Shown here in pieces: positions 17,133 through 28,389 of a stretch of 64,000 nucleotides of DNA. The first letter of the stretch is position 1. Every line of letters starts with the position of its first letter. The stretch lies in assembly GCA_027943245.1 (NCBI GenBank), contig JANDJZ010000197.1:26512-90511 (forward strand), written 5' to 3'. The notes below the pieces were generated by a model. The model ran no database searches. It was not told the DNA's origin and saw only the letters and a list, made by a program, of their open reading frames with translations. This DNA comes from Acanthamoeba sp. SK_2022b (lineage: Eukaryota; Discosea; Longamoebia; Acanthamoebidae). Position numbers and translations under genes: made by a program.

Positions 17133-17879
17133 TTAATTTTGTGCGTTTTTCATTTCGAGCTCCCGCACGGTCTGCTCGTACCGATCTCGGCGAGCGTTGA
17201 AAGCGCCCCAACAGTGCAACGCTTGCTTTGCGGGCTCGATGCACCGCGCGGCGTCAGCCACCTTCACCTCGCCGTTTGAGCGAGCACATCGAAGGAGGGC
17301 TGCGTGCTGCGTGCTGCAAACCTTGGGGAGCATGCAGTCGATCTCGTTCTGCGTCGCGCTGGTGAGGCGGCACTCAAAGGCACGCTGCCGTTCCTGTCTC
17401 GTGAGCAGTTCCTCCGGGTCGGCCCTGGCCATATTGTCCTGGGTGAGCTGAGCCACACCCTCAAAGATCTCGCGTAGGGGGTCCTCACAGCCGCTTGGGT
17501 CATTGCCACTGCGCTTCAGACAGCCCACAGCTCGGCCAAACTGTTTCGGAAGCAATCGTTCACCCATGCAGAGCACGCCTTGGAACTGTAGCCTCGCGCA
17601 CTGTTCCTGGGCTTCCGGCAACTGACTAGAGCAAACTTGGCGGGCACGCGCCAACGGCGGAGCGCACTCTTGGACAGCCTTTCCGTAGGTGCCGAGTTCT
17701 CCATCTACGTAGCTCTGCCGCACGATCGGAAGATGCATCACGATTTCTGCGTACGGTACCATACCGCCCGCCCCCTCGAAACTGTGCTGCTCAACTTCCT
17801 CTGCCTTCCGCTCCGTCACCTCAATATCGGGCAGCTCGTGGATAGTTGCTTCATCTTCCTCCCGCCAGGGCGCTGCCAT
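17133..17879 (-). CDS. Tandem CHCH (twin CX9C) protein, probable mitochondrial intermembrane-space protein
   Basis: Intronless, 248 residues. Cysteine spacing is the main evidence: the C-terminal half holds CX9C-X14-CX9C (CSTQHAALLRC ... CIEPAKQALHC), the classical CHCH hairpin oxidised by the Mia40 pathway; the first half holds CX10C-X10-CX9C (CAPPLARARQVC ... CARLQFQGVLC) followed by CX10C (CLKRSGNDPSGC). Such proteins sit in the intermembrane space as complex I/IV assembly factors or subunits and are imported without a cleavable presequence. The acidic N-terminus (REEDEATIHELPDIEVTE) indeed shows no presequence. It is longer than most twin CX9C proteins (80-170 residues), and I cannot assign an orthologue; a double-CHCH complex I subunit is one possibility. 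Divergent from the RasGEF gene, with 266 bp between the starts. Confidence 0.7.
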   Translation of the reverse strand: MAAPWREEDEATIHELPDIEVTERKAEEVEQHSFEGAGGMVPYAEIVMHLPIVRQSYVDGELGTYGKAVQECAPPLARARQVCSSQLPEAQEQCARLQFQGVLCMGERLLPKQFGRAVGCLKRSGNDPSGCEDPLREIFEGVAQLTQDNMARADPEELLTRQERQRAFECRLTSATQNEIDCMLPKVCSTQHAALLRCARSNGEVKVADAARCIEPAKQALHCWGAFNARRDRYEQTVRELEMKNAQN

Positions 17880-18145
17880 CTTAATTTTATTTACTGACCC
17901 TCATTTTTCCATTTAAATTGACTCAAATGCCCATTTTTGTTTTCCATATTAGGCGCGCAACGTCCCTTTGCACGAAAACACACCAACGTCACGAAAGAAG
18001 TCCCTACATTTTCTCTTGCTTTCTGGATTTGGCTCCGGGTGACAAGCGGTATGCTGAGGAAGAAGAAGCAGCACTTGTAATCTCTTACGCTCACCGTACC
18101 CGATACAAGTACGCTGCTGTAGAGGAGAGAACAGATCGCAGAGAG

Positions 18146-20700
18146 ATGGAGGACAAGAGAGCCTACACCGGAGGTGATCCAAAGGTCACCCGGGACGACT
18201 CCCATCTGGTCGTCCCTAGCCCAGGGCTGCTGCATCCTTCGGCGATGAACGCACGCCCACAGGGACGAGAGAGGTCATTCTCCGTCGACACACGACCTCC
18301 CGTTGATGTTGATCAGCGACGGCGATCCCACACGATGGCCTTCGCGCCCATCTCAAGCGGGGGCACATCTTCGTCGTCCCCAGATATAAGGGAAAGGGAA
18401 GAACAGCTTGAAGCGGCTGATAAAGCAAGGGAGCGACGGCGCTCGCAACAGCTCTTTGGACGAGCAAAGCCCAAACCATCACCGGGGCTACTTGGAGTGA
18501 TGGTTGGGTCTTCATCAGGATCGAAGAAGAAGCGCCTCTCGTCTCTCCTCTTCTCGAGCTATGGAATGGACGCGGACAAAAACGGGGACCAGAGTGGGAC
18601 CGAAACAGAACCGGAGCCCGAGGAAGAGGAGCTCTCGCCTTGGGGCGAGGGATTAGAGGTGGCCAAGGAACAGAACGGAGTGGAGTACTGCAAAGCTGGC
18701 TCCCTGGGTAAGATCGTGGAATATCTTCTGAAGAGGTCTAACGGTATCTTATCCTCCACTGGAGCCTACAACTCCAACTCCTCTGTTGCTGATTGGATTT
18801 GGCAGATCGTTTCGCCATCGAGGTGCTGGTCATCGCTTACCGACAGTTCGTGTCTCCTCTCACCTTCTTCAACATCCTTCTGCTGCAATACCCTCTGCGG
18901 CGGGCGTCCCATGGCGAGGAAAACGACAAAAGATCGCCCGCCGAATGTGATTCCGAGTTGAGGAAGTGGCTCTCCCTGCTGGAGCTGTGGATCGTCAAGT
19001 ATTTAAAGAGGTGATCTCTCCCCCCCCCCCGGCATATGGTAGTTGCACGTCAAAAACCTGTTGCTCATCTCTGGACGACCAGGGATTTTCTGGAGAACAA
19101 CGACAAGGGGGCGAGACTGTTTGATTATCTTCTATCCTATCTCAAGCGCTTGGCCAAGGACGGCTATGCCAGCGAGGCAAACCAAATCAAGTTGCTGATG
19201 ATCAGAGTACTATATCCCTCTTCTTTACTTCTCCTTTTGGACTGGTCTTGGTAATGCTTCGAATCAATAAGCTCACTGAAGGCAACGGTCTTACTCGTAC
19301 AGACAAAGGCAGAGCACCACACCTCGCGTCAGCGCCAGGTGAATTTGCTACTTAATGCCGGGCTGGGGAGTGCCGTGCCGCAACGACGTTCCAACTCGAG
19401 CTCTGCTAGGCAGCGATCCACTTCGATCGACCTCATTCGCACCGTCTCATACAAGGAAAAGAGGTTCGCCAATTTTGTCCCAGCACGCGTTGACATCGGA
19501 GAGTATCCCTCATCGTGATGCGGTTTCTTCAGAGTGAAAGCCTTTGAAGATCTGGCGCCCATCGAAGTGGCAGACGAGATGACGCTGATAGAGTTCGAGA
19601 TCTTTAAGAAGATCAAGGAGCGCGAGTTTTTGGGCTGGAACAACGTAAAGGATTCCCAGGCGGCACGAAACATAAGGCAACTGATTGAGAGATCGAACAG
19701 GGTAGGCTATCTGTCCACCTCGATCATTTACCCACTCTTACCTAACCGTCACACGTTCACAAAGGTGAGCTCGTGGGTGGCAACCACAATAGTGTCTGCG
19801 CGGGAGGTGCTCCAACGTGTTTCATTACTCAAGCGCTTTCTCGTTTTAGCTGAGGTACTACCGGCAACCAGTCAATTTCATTCATCCACAGTGAACGCTA
19901 AGCTCATTTGCTGCACTCCAGCGTTGCCGAGAACTGCGTAACTTCAATACGCTGATGGAGATCCTGGGCGGATTGAACATGCACCCTGTGGCTCGCCTCA
20001 AGCGGACATGGGCCGTACGAACTCCTTGCCGCGTAGGGCTATCTGTGCTATGCGCTTATCCCCTCTCCCCCCCCTGTCTGTTGCGCAGGCCCTGCCGGAC
20101 AAGTTCCGTGATTTGTTCCACAGCTTAGTGGAGCTGATGGAGAACAAGCTCAACTACAAACAATACCGAAACGCTCTCGCTAGCCCACCAACCGAGGCTT
20201 TCTGTGGCAGTCTGCCGTATATAGGCACGTTCGCGCTGTTACCGCTTCATTGCTGGATAACTCTAACCGGTCTCTTGTCCTGCACAGGCGTCTACATGCG
20301 AGACCTGGTGTTCATAGAAGAAGGAAACCACACTATCACGGAGAACGGTCTGATCAACTTTGAAAAGTTGATGATGATCGGTACGGCGTTCGCGGCGCTA
20401 AACCGTTATTACTCGCTTGCTCACGCAGCTCCCTGCAGGCCGAGTGATCATGGAGGTGCAGAGGTTCCAGAGCGTTAACTACAAACTAGAGCCCTGCCGA
20501 TCTAAAACCATCACCAAATATCTCAGAGAACTTGATGGCGAAACCGAAGCCAGGTATGGCAGCATTCCTGCTCACGTTTGCGGCCCTCTTCTTCTGACCA
20601 ATCCTAAACCTCCACGGCCGGTAGGTTGGATGAGCTGTCATTCCAATGTGAGCCCTCACGCAGTGACATCTCCAGAGACTCGACAGACACAGATACATAG
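18146..20700 (+). CDS. Ras guanine nucleotide exchange factor (RasGEF-N + CDC25 domains)
   Basis: Activates Ras-family GTPases. The first about 170 residues are Ser/Arg-rich and likely disordered (RERSFSVDTRP, RRRSHTMAF; several RxxS phosphorylation-like sites). The RasGEF-N region follows: YCKAGSLGKIVEYLLKR, then DRFAIEVLVIAYRQFVSPLT, WLSLLELWIVKYLKR and LFDYLLSYLKRL. The catalytic CDC25 domain starts at KAFEDLAPIEVADEMTLIEF (about 19540) and continues EFLGWNN, RNIRQLIERSN, SSWVATTIVS, the helical hairpin region RELRNFNTLMEILGGLN, RLKRTWA, NYKQYRNAL, LPYIGVYMRDLVFIEEGN and QRFQSVNYKL. All blocks of a functional exchange domain are visible. The end comes from splicing EAR to LDELSFQC and stopping at TAG 20698-20700. 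Start 18146 is the first ATG of the open frame after an AT-rich leader; the frame is open further upstream (ATG 17918). Confidence 0.85.
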
Positions 20701-20928
20701 AAGGCGGGCTAACCCCATCTTCTCCCAGCTCGGCCCCGTTCCAAGCACCTGCGTGACCGAAGCAAACACGTGGTGCCTGGGTCGCTTGTACAAAAGGCAA
20801 AAGAAAACCCCAAAACAAAAAGAAAACCAGAGAAACACAGGAAAAGTGGCGTGACGCAGGGATTTGGCGTGGTGTTGTAATTGTACCAACGCAACGACTT
20901 CAGTGGATCGATTTTGAGATTAAATTAA

Positions 20929-22431
20929 ATGCTTACCAGACAGGCACGACGCTGCTTCTCATCGTCTGCGGTGCTCCGCAAGACCTTGGTGCTCGCCGAA
21001 CACACCAATTCTGCCCTTGTGGACAGCACCCTCCCTGCCATCACCGCTGCAACCAAGCTGGGTGATGTTGAGGTCCTTGGTGCGTTACTCGACACGGTTC
21101 GGGGGAGGGGGAATTAATTATAATATTCGCATTGGATTACGTGATCAGTAAATTGAAAAAGATATTGTGGATGTGCAGTTGCTGGCAAGAACTGCAAGGC
21201 TGTGGCAGAGCAGGTGGCCAAGCTGGAGGGCGTGAAGAAGGTCCTGGTGGCGGAGAACCCCGCTTATGAGCACGGCCTGGCCGAGGACCTGGCGCCCCTT
21301 GTGGCCAACTTCACGAAGAAGGAGGAGTACACTCACATCCTGGCCCCCGCTTCCGCCTGGGGCAAGAACCTCACTCCCAGGATCGCCGGCATTCTGGACA
21401 TCACGGCCCTCTCCGACGTCATCTCCGTCGAGAGCCAGGACACGTTCAAGTATGCGCCTGAGCTTCTTGTGCATTCTCTCTCCCTCCCTCTTTCTCTCTC
21501 TCGTCACCTCGTTTGACGTGTCCCACGAAACTGCGCCAACTCACTCACTCGACGCAATCTGTCCGCATTGGTGGCTTCCGCACATGCAGGCGTCCTATCT
21601 ACGCCGGTAACGCCATCGCCACTGTGCAGTCGGCGGAGAAGCTCAAGCTCCTCACCGTCCGGGCCACCGCCTTCGACAAGGTATACATCGGGGAGCGTTC
21701 TCGTTGCACGACTGATCTCCGCCCGATCCATGCTATCATCTCTCGCTGACCGGAGCGTGCGCGCTGGGGTTATGTTGCAGGCCAAGGAGGGCTCCTCCTC
21801 TGCCGAGGTGAAGGAGATCTCGGTCGAGAGCGGCGACAACAACCTGGCCCAGTGGGTCGAGGAAGTCCAGCAGAAGTCTGAGCGTCCCGACCTCACCAGC
21901 GCCAACATCGTTGTGTCCGGCGGTCGAGCCCTCAAGTCGAAGGAGAACTTCAAGATCATCGAAGATCTCGCCGACAAGCTCGGTGGCGCCGGTACGTGCA
22001 CCGACCCACCGGCAACTCTTCAATGCACCGCGCGTTTGAAGGCATTGACCTTCTCTCTCACCCACTCTCCCCCCTTCGCAGTCGGCGCGTCGCGCGCTGC
22101 TGTCGATGCCGGCTACGCTCCCAACGAGTGGCAGGTCGGCCAGACCGGCAAGGTGGTCGCTCCTCAGCTCTACCTCGCCATCGGTATTTCAGGTACGCGA
22201 TCGACCCTGTGTTGCTTACTAGCGCAGATGCGTTGAATGCTCACTTTGTGGGGGGTCTGGTCCACAGGTCAAATCCAGCACTTGGCCGGCATGAAGGACA
22301 GCAAGCTCATCGTGGCCATCAACAACGCCGCCGACGCTCCCATCTTCCAGGTGTCGGACTACGGCCTCGTGCAGGACCTCTTCCAGGCCGTGCCGGAGCT
22401 TGCCAAGGAGCTGGAGAAGGCCAAGCAGTAG
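20929..22431 (+). CDS. ETFA: Electron transfer flavoprotein alpha subunit, mitochondrial
   Basis: FAD-binding subunit of the ETF heterodimer, which passes electrons from matrix acyl-CoA dehydrogenases to ETF-ubiquinone oxidoreductase. [20 protein letters not shown] is a typical mitochondrial presequence. Domain I shows [49 protein letters not shown] and DITALSDV; after introns come [11 protein letters not shown] and [10 protein letters not shown]. The C-terminal FAD domain has [65 protein letters not shown] and [15 protein letters not shown]. All hallmark FAD-binding segments are present and full-length. Seven exons or so; no disruption seen. It lies 163 bp upstream of the CCT-zeta gene on the same strand. 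Confidence 0.95.
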
Positions 22432-22594
22432 GCGGAGCGCACGCAACAGCGGCAAACATCAACATACTAAATCGTTCCCCCTCACCCCGAGCTCTTGTGT
22501 GTGGATATTTCCAGGCACCGAGAAAGAAAAAATATGGCAAAAAACTGGACAGGGGCGGCGCTGTTTTCTGTGTGGAGATTGATAGATTGGAAGG

Positions 22595-24831
22595 ATGGCC
22601 TCGCTTCAGCGTCTCAATCCCCGAGCTGAATTCGCTGCCCGCGAACAGGCGCTTGGCGTTAACATCAATGCCTCGCAGGGTCTTCAGAATGTCCTCAAAT
22701 CCAACCTCGGACCCAAGGGCACGCTGAAGATGTATGTCCCTTGCCGCAATTTTCATCATTTTGCAGTACCGCAGGCATGATCTCATTACTCTGTTTAGGC
22801 TCGTATCTGGTGGCGGCGACATCAAGCTCACCAAGGATGGCAACGTCCTTCTGCATGAGATGGTACGGAGCCGAAGCTCTTTAGACTTACGGCCTGTTTT
22901 AATCCCTTTTTCTCTTCGCAGCAAATTCAACACCCCACCGCTGCCCTCATTGCCCGCACGGCGACTGCTCAGGATGACATCACCGGCGATGGCACCACCT
23001 CCAATGTGCTGCTCATCGGCGAGCTGCTGAGGCAGGCCTCGCGTTTCCTCTCCGACGGCCTTCACCCGCGCGTTGTGTCCGAGGGCTTTGATTTGGCTAA
23101 GGAGGAGGCCCTGCGAACTCTCGAGACCTTCAAGGTGAAGAAGGATGTGCTCGATGCTGAGCTCCTCCGCAGCGTCGCCCGCACCTCTCTGCGCACCAAG
23201 CTGCAGGGCCCCATCGCCGATCAGGTGCGTAAATTTTCTTGTAATGGCCAAGCATTAGATTTTGTAGCCGAATTTTTCTCAATCGCTGCGTCATATCGCA
23301 CAGGTGGCCGACATGTGCGTGGACGCCGTGCTCACGATCCGCCGGCCGGGCAAGCCTATTGACTTGTACATGGTCGAGATCATGACCATGCGCCACAAGT
23401 CCGCCACCGACACCAAGCTCGTGCAGGGCCTCGTCCTCGACCACGGTGCTCGCCACCCCGACATGAAGAAGCGCGCCGAAAACGTGTTCCTTCTCATCTG
23501 CAACGTTTCCCTCGAGTTCGACAAGCCGTACGTGTCCTCCTTCACTTGTACCCGAGCGAGCGTGGGCCTAAGAGAAACATCGACAGTGAGATGAAGGCCG
23601 AGATCTCCTACTCGAGCGCTGAGCAGAGGCAAAAGATGGTGAACGCCGAGCACGAGATGACCGACGAGCGTGTGAAGAAGATCATTGCCCTTAAGCGGGA
23701 GGTGAGGCTCTCTAGCACTCACGCCATGTCCGCATGTGATCGCCAACTACTCACTCAACCCCGACACGTGTCTTCTTTGCAGGTGTGCACTGAGGGTCAA
23801 GGTTTTGTCGTGATTAACCAGGGCGGTATCGACCCGCTTGCTCTCGACATGTTGGCCAAGGAGGGTACTTGCTCCCAAGTGCACCGTGTCGATGCTTCGT
23901 GAAGGCTTACCACGTGTCGTTACACCAGGCATCATTGGCCTCCGCCGTGCCAAGAGGAGGAACATGGAGCGTCTTACGCTTGCCTGCGGCGGCATCCAGG
24001 TCAACTCCGTGGAGGACTTGACTCCCGATGTATTGGGCAAGGCTGGTCTTGTCTACGAACACACCCTCGGCGAGGAGACTTTCACTTTTGTGGAGAAGGT
24101 CGAGAACCCCTTCTCGTGTACCATCCTCATCAAGGGTACCGGCTCCCTCTTTCAACGCGAAAATGTTTTCGCTTTGGCCTTAACACTCGTTTGGTGGCTG
24201 ACGGGTTCTTTCTATTTCTATTTCCGTGTTCAGGCCCCAACATGCACACAATCGCTCAGATCAAGGACGCCGTGCGCGATGGTGTGCGCGCGGTCAAGAA
24301 CGCCATTGAGGATGGCCACCTCGTTCCCGGCGGCGGAGCCTTCGAAGTTGCTGCCCATGCCGCTCTCCTCAAATACAAGGACGAGGTACGGGCCCGCGTC
24401 GCTCGCCCACCCACCTCGCAGTGCCCCCCCCCCAAGCGTCCATACAACCCCTTGGCTGACACGTCAGACACATTTCCTATATTCTGTCCCTGCAGGTCAA
24501 GGGGCGAGCGAAGGTGGGCGTGCAGGCGTTCGCCGACGCCATCCTGGTCGTGCCCAAGACCCTGGCCGAAAACTCTGGCTTCGATGCCCAGGACACCCTG
24601 ATCGCTCTTCAGGAGGCCCACAAGGACGGTCACATCGTGGGTCTGGACCTCGAGACCGGCGAGCCCATGGACCCGCAGGCCGAGGGCGTGTGGGACAACT
24701 ACCGCGTGAAGCGGCAGTTGCTGCAGTCGGCCTCGGTCGTGGCCACCCAGCTGCTTCTCGTCGACGAGATCCTCAAGGCCAACAAGGCCGGCAGGGGTGG
24801 TTCCGACACCGCTACCGAGGAGGCCGACTGA
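22595..24831 (+). CDS. CCT6: T-complex protein 1 zeta subunit (CCT6)
   Basis: Subunit of the cytosolic group II chaperonin TRiC/CCT that folds actin and tubulin. Visible: [20 protein letters not shown] at the N-terminus, [53 protein letters not shown] (ATP-binding GDGTT), [15 protein letters not shown], apical domain pieces ([42 protein letters not shown]), [33 protein letters not shown] and [34 protein letters not shown] matches the zeta-type C-terminus. The zeta assignment rests on the RLNPRAE start and [10 protein letters not shown]. At least eight exons; the LAKEG/GIIGLRR junction skips an intron at about 23862-23929. Intact and presumably functional. Confidence 0.93.
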
Positions 24832-24948
24832 AAACGGGGAGAGACGAGTGCGCTGCTGCTTTTTCAAACAAAAAATAATCATTATCCAACGGGGCGTGCG
24901 ACTCGACGTCAATAGGTAGCCCTGCCCGACCATGGAAGGAGGGAAGCA

Positions 24949-24976
24949 TACCACCAACTAAGCGATGTTGGTGGTA
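24949..24976. repeat. Perfect 10-bp hairpin with 8-nt loop downstream of CCT6
   Basis: TACCACCAAC at 24949-24958 is exactly complementary to GTTGGTGGTA at 24967-24976, with TAAGCGAT between. It lies 118 bp past the CCT6 stop and 115 bp before the inverted-repeat island. Function unknown; an RNA hairpin in a 3' region or part of a small ncRNA are possibilities. Confidence 0.5.
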
Positions 24977-25090
24977 GGGATTACCGCCATCACGATCGAA
25001 CACCGACACTAAATGTGAGTGCCAATGTGGGGCACAAGGAGGAACAAGGTGGCACATTCTGGTGGGGCGCACGCTCGTGCTGGACCAAAA

Positions 25091-25233
25091 GATTTTCGTT
25101 CTTGCAGTCGCTCGTGCCAGGTTGGCCAAAAGGATTGGTCGACAACGGCAGGATTTGAACCTGCGCGGGGAGACCCCAGTAGATTTCGAGTCTACCGCCT
25201 TAACCACTCGGCCACGTTGTCTTGCCCGTCACC
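25091..25233 (-). repeat. Left 143-bp inverted repeat containing tRNA-Ser
   Basis: Reverse complement of 30626-30768 with about two differences (one A/T just after the tRNA, one G/A just before it). Covers the whole tRNA plus about 49 bp of 3' flank and 12 bp of 5' flank. The tRNA 3' flanks face outwards, the 5' flanks inwards. Confidence 0.9.
25140..25221 (-). tRNA. tRNA-Ser (anticodon CGA), copy 1
   Basis: Reading the minus strand: acceptor GACAACG pairs with CGTTGTC, D-arm GCCGAGTGGTTAAGGC, anticodon stem GTAGA/TCTAC enclosing CTCGAAA (anticodon CGA, decoding UCG), a long class II variable arm with GGGG/CCCC, and T-arm GCAGG-TTCAAAT-CCTGC. Discriminator G suits serine. Length 82 nt, no intron and no encoded CCA. 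Both internal pol III promoter boxes (A: TGGCCGAGTGG, B: GGTTCAAATCC) are intact. Identical to the copy at 30638-30719. Confidence 0.97.
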
Positions 25234-25384
25234 TTCTTAGAAACTCAAGTTACCATATACGGTACTTGTAGTTGGTAGGCCCAAGTTAGTTGGTTGTCAC
25301 ACCCCATCAAAATTAGGGACACAGCAGCTGCATCACATGGCTAATAACATTCTTGGGCTATCAACATCTAGCGAAGTGTTCAGC

Positions 25385-25650
25385 AAAACGGCAGTCATTT
25401 TTGACTCTCATTTGCTAATAGAGGGTGCACACAGAACACAATACTCTGCACTTTCTTCATCTCCTTCTTGATACTGCACTGTCATGCATGTGCAGGTGAG
25501 AGCTGCTTCATTGATGGCATGGCATCAAGGTTGTGCCAGTGCACCTCCTTCACCACAAAAAAGCCTGCAATTTGGTCATGTGTGGGCATGTGATGTTGGA
25601 GGTTTTCATGACATTTATGCTTGCTATACCATCACATACACATACACGAT
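25385..25650 (+). repeat. Left-end direct repeat family of the island
   Basis: Segments here recur in the same order and orientation at 30013-30410: a GCAGTCATTT...CTCATTTG.TAATAGAGG block (25391-25424 vs 30021-30056), CTGCACTGT...GCATGTGCAGGTG (25472-25498 vs 30264-30291), GCCAGTGCACCT (25535-25546 vs 30321-30332), and GGTCATGT...GCATGTGATGTTG...TTTATGCTTGC (25573-25625 vs 30351-30401). Diverged copies, with small indels. Confidence 0.65.
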
Positions 25651-26204
25651 GCTCATGCACTTTCTTTCCCACAATTACACCCTCTAACTTGTCATGTTTG
25701 GGCGTGTGTTGTGGGTGATCTGGTTGCCATATGTGCATACATTACCATCACAAAAGTATGCATACGCTATTTGCTTTGCACCATGTTCACCAGCATTGCC
25801 ATAATGTTGTAATCCCATCCATGGGCACTGGGTGACAACACAGTCTTGCCAATTCAAGCTTTACTCCCAAGCCTATTGCCTGAGACCACTGTCCAGGCAC
25901 ATGCACAGCCTTACTTAGTCTGAATACACCTCTGCACACATAGATGACAGTGCATCCAATTTGTCATCTGGGTAAGTACAATGAGAAACACACACATAAC
26001 TCAATATCTTCCATTTTTAGATTGTGTAAGGAGGAAAAATAAGGCAAATGGGTTGAAAGGAATTTTTTAGCTCTCCTGTTTGGGCAAAGGCACAGATAAA
26101 GGGCAGAATTGTTGATATGCTTGCAGGACAAGGGACAAAGTTGAACATGTTGCAAAATGGTTGAATTGGAATAAAAACAAAGAAGGCTGTATTGTTAGAG
26201 CAAG

Positions 26205-27990
26205 TTAAACATCGTGGTCAGAGTCCTCAGAAAGGGATGTCTCAGGCTTGTCTTCATTGAAGAGATCTTCCTCCACCTCCCTATTGCTTGTAGGAAGAAG
26301 AGGAAGAGGAGGAGGATGATGAGGAAGACGAATGGCGCTTTTGGGACTTGCTTCCCTGAGCATCCTTCTCCCTTGATGGGGAAGGAGTCCTCTCCCTCTT
26401 CTTGCTGCTGCACTTCTCCCAAAAGTCATCATTGTGGCTGCTCCAGTGGTGCTTCTTGTGCTTTTCTGGTGAATGATCAGAGCTTGAATGGGAAAGCTTG
26501 CATGTAGGTTCCAAAGAAGGCGGGTGCAAAGTGTGTTCCTGGCATTGCGTACATGTACATGGTGATATTGTCAGCTTTGCATTGTTTAACATCATTGCAT
26601 TCCATCACATACACATATGTGGTGAAAAGAAATACATTGAAGATGCATTGGGCAGCAGCATACCCTGGTTGGAGTGGAAGACTTTTGAAGTTGCATGGTT
26701 GTATGAAGTTAGGATTGTGGAGGAGTGGTCTGCTGGCTAGAGGAAATTGCCTCTAAAGCACCAATCCATTTAGCAATGTCAGTCACATTGCTGAAAAAGA
26801 GAAGGCTATTGATGGTGTTGTTGATGAGTTTGTGCTCAGGTTCAGCTGGCTTGAGCACACTTGGGCCCACCCATCTCAATGGGATTTGTCATGAGCACCA
26901 TGCCGTAGGTGTCTGCACACCAGCAATGCTAAGTTAATAGAACATAAGGATGGGGCATGGGCACATACCACGCCGATTGAAGGCAGTCAGGCCCATCAGC
27001 TGGTTTAGCCTTGTTGGGGTGTAAGGTCAGCCAATACATCACAGATCATGACATTGAACATTGGCTTTGATCTGTTGTGAGGGTGACAGCAGCGTTTTAG
27101 TAGATGTGTAATTGTGTTGCACTGCTTGGTCACTTTGTTGTAGTTCCTGGCTGGCTTGAATTCCAAGATGCTTCTATTGTGGCGTCTCTCATCATAATCT
27201 TTCTGCTTCCTGCTTCTTTTCTCCTCTTCGCCCTTGCCTTCTCAATCTCACTCAGCTTGTCCAGGACATCATCTATCCCAACCGATCTGTCCCCCAGTAC
27301 ACGTACTAGGTCCTCCTTGGCCAATTACAATGTGCAGATCCTGCATGAAAGGCGATCATGTACATGTACACAATGGAATTGGTAACATGGGATTCATGGT
27401 AAGTACACAATGAAACTTACCCATGCTCCACTGCTAACATGGTTCTTTACAGCATTGAAGAATTCCTCACTAATATCAAGGCATTCCATCTGTGCCAGAA
27501 CTTAATCCAGTTATTGAACTTGGCAACCATCACCTTGAAATCTGTACAAAGCAAGATTTAGAATTGACTGCATATGTGTATGTGACCATAAAAGCTCAGG
27601 AACAGAGTACCTTTCTTGGTGAACTCCATGTCCTTGCCTCTCCCCTTATGTTCAGCGCTTTGCTGAATGAGACCATTAAAGGTACTGAGGAGAGCCTTGT
27701 CATTTGTTACCAGATTTTGGAGGTAGAGTGGTGTGAATGGCATGGCACACTCATGCTGAAAGTCCTCAAGCTTCTGTCCACTCCTGTGCCACTGCCCTTC
27801 TGGCTCCAGTTTCTGGATGATGCTGGTGTAGTTTCGCAATTTCTGATAGGCTGCCTTGTGGTCAGCCTTGGTCATGCACCTGATGTCAATCAGTTCCACA
27901 TTCAACCAGACATGCTTTTCAAGCAGTTCACTATAATGATGGAGAAGATTTTCCTTTGGAACACAACTAAGCTCCTCATCTGTTGGTTGA
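26205..27990 (-). CDS. Possible spliced gene of unknown function inside the island
   Basis: Several minus-strand stretches are open and bordered by splice-like sites. The longest (27612-27977) encodes about 120 residues with no stop, including NLLHHYSELLEKHVWLNVEL, KLRNYTSIIQKLEPEGQW and ALLSTFNGLIQQSAEHKGRG; it begins after CAACCAACAG and ends at AAAG|GTACTC. Next come MVAKFNNWIKFWHRW and CLDISEEFFNAVKNHVSSG, then SVGIDDVLDKLSEIEKARAK (27150-27320), later YGMVLMTNPIEMGG (26890), a Ser/His/Lys-rich tail (26290-26500) with a Ser run, and EDLFNEDKPETSLSEDSDHD ending at 26205. The coils and Ser-rich charged tail look protein-like, but the region near 26740-26940 needs a frame change, so the gene may be decayed. 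Family not recognised. Confidence 0.35.
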
Positions 27991-28389
27991 GAGTAAAGTA
28001 TTATTAGATGTGAAACTTGCAAAACAATTCACAAGTGACCATGTACCCATACACAATGGAACATGTGGCTCTATCATGTACGTGTACACAATACCACTGT
28101 CATCTGGTTTTTTATCATATACACATACACTATCAAATTCGCATGAATTCTCCTACATGTCATCAACGTTGCCATGCCTATGGACTTACCATTTTTTGTG
28201 TGGCATGTCAGGCTTGGCTGTCACACTCCCAATTCTTCCAACATATACATGCCCATGATTGTAACCAAGGATCACCTCTACAAGCTCTATTGCAGAGCAC
28301 TGATGCAGCAGGGCTACCAAAACAATTAAGCCATCAACATTCTTTAAGCTCTTTCACACAGAGCACAAGAATGTCAAGTTTCCCAAGTT

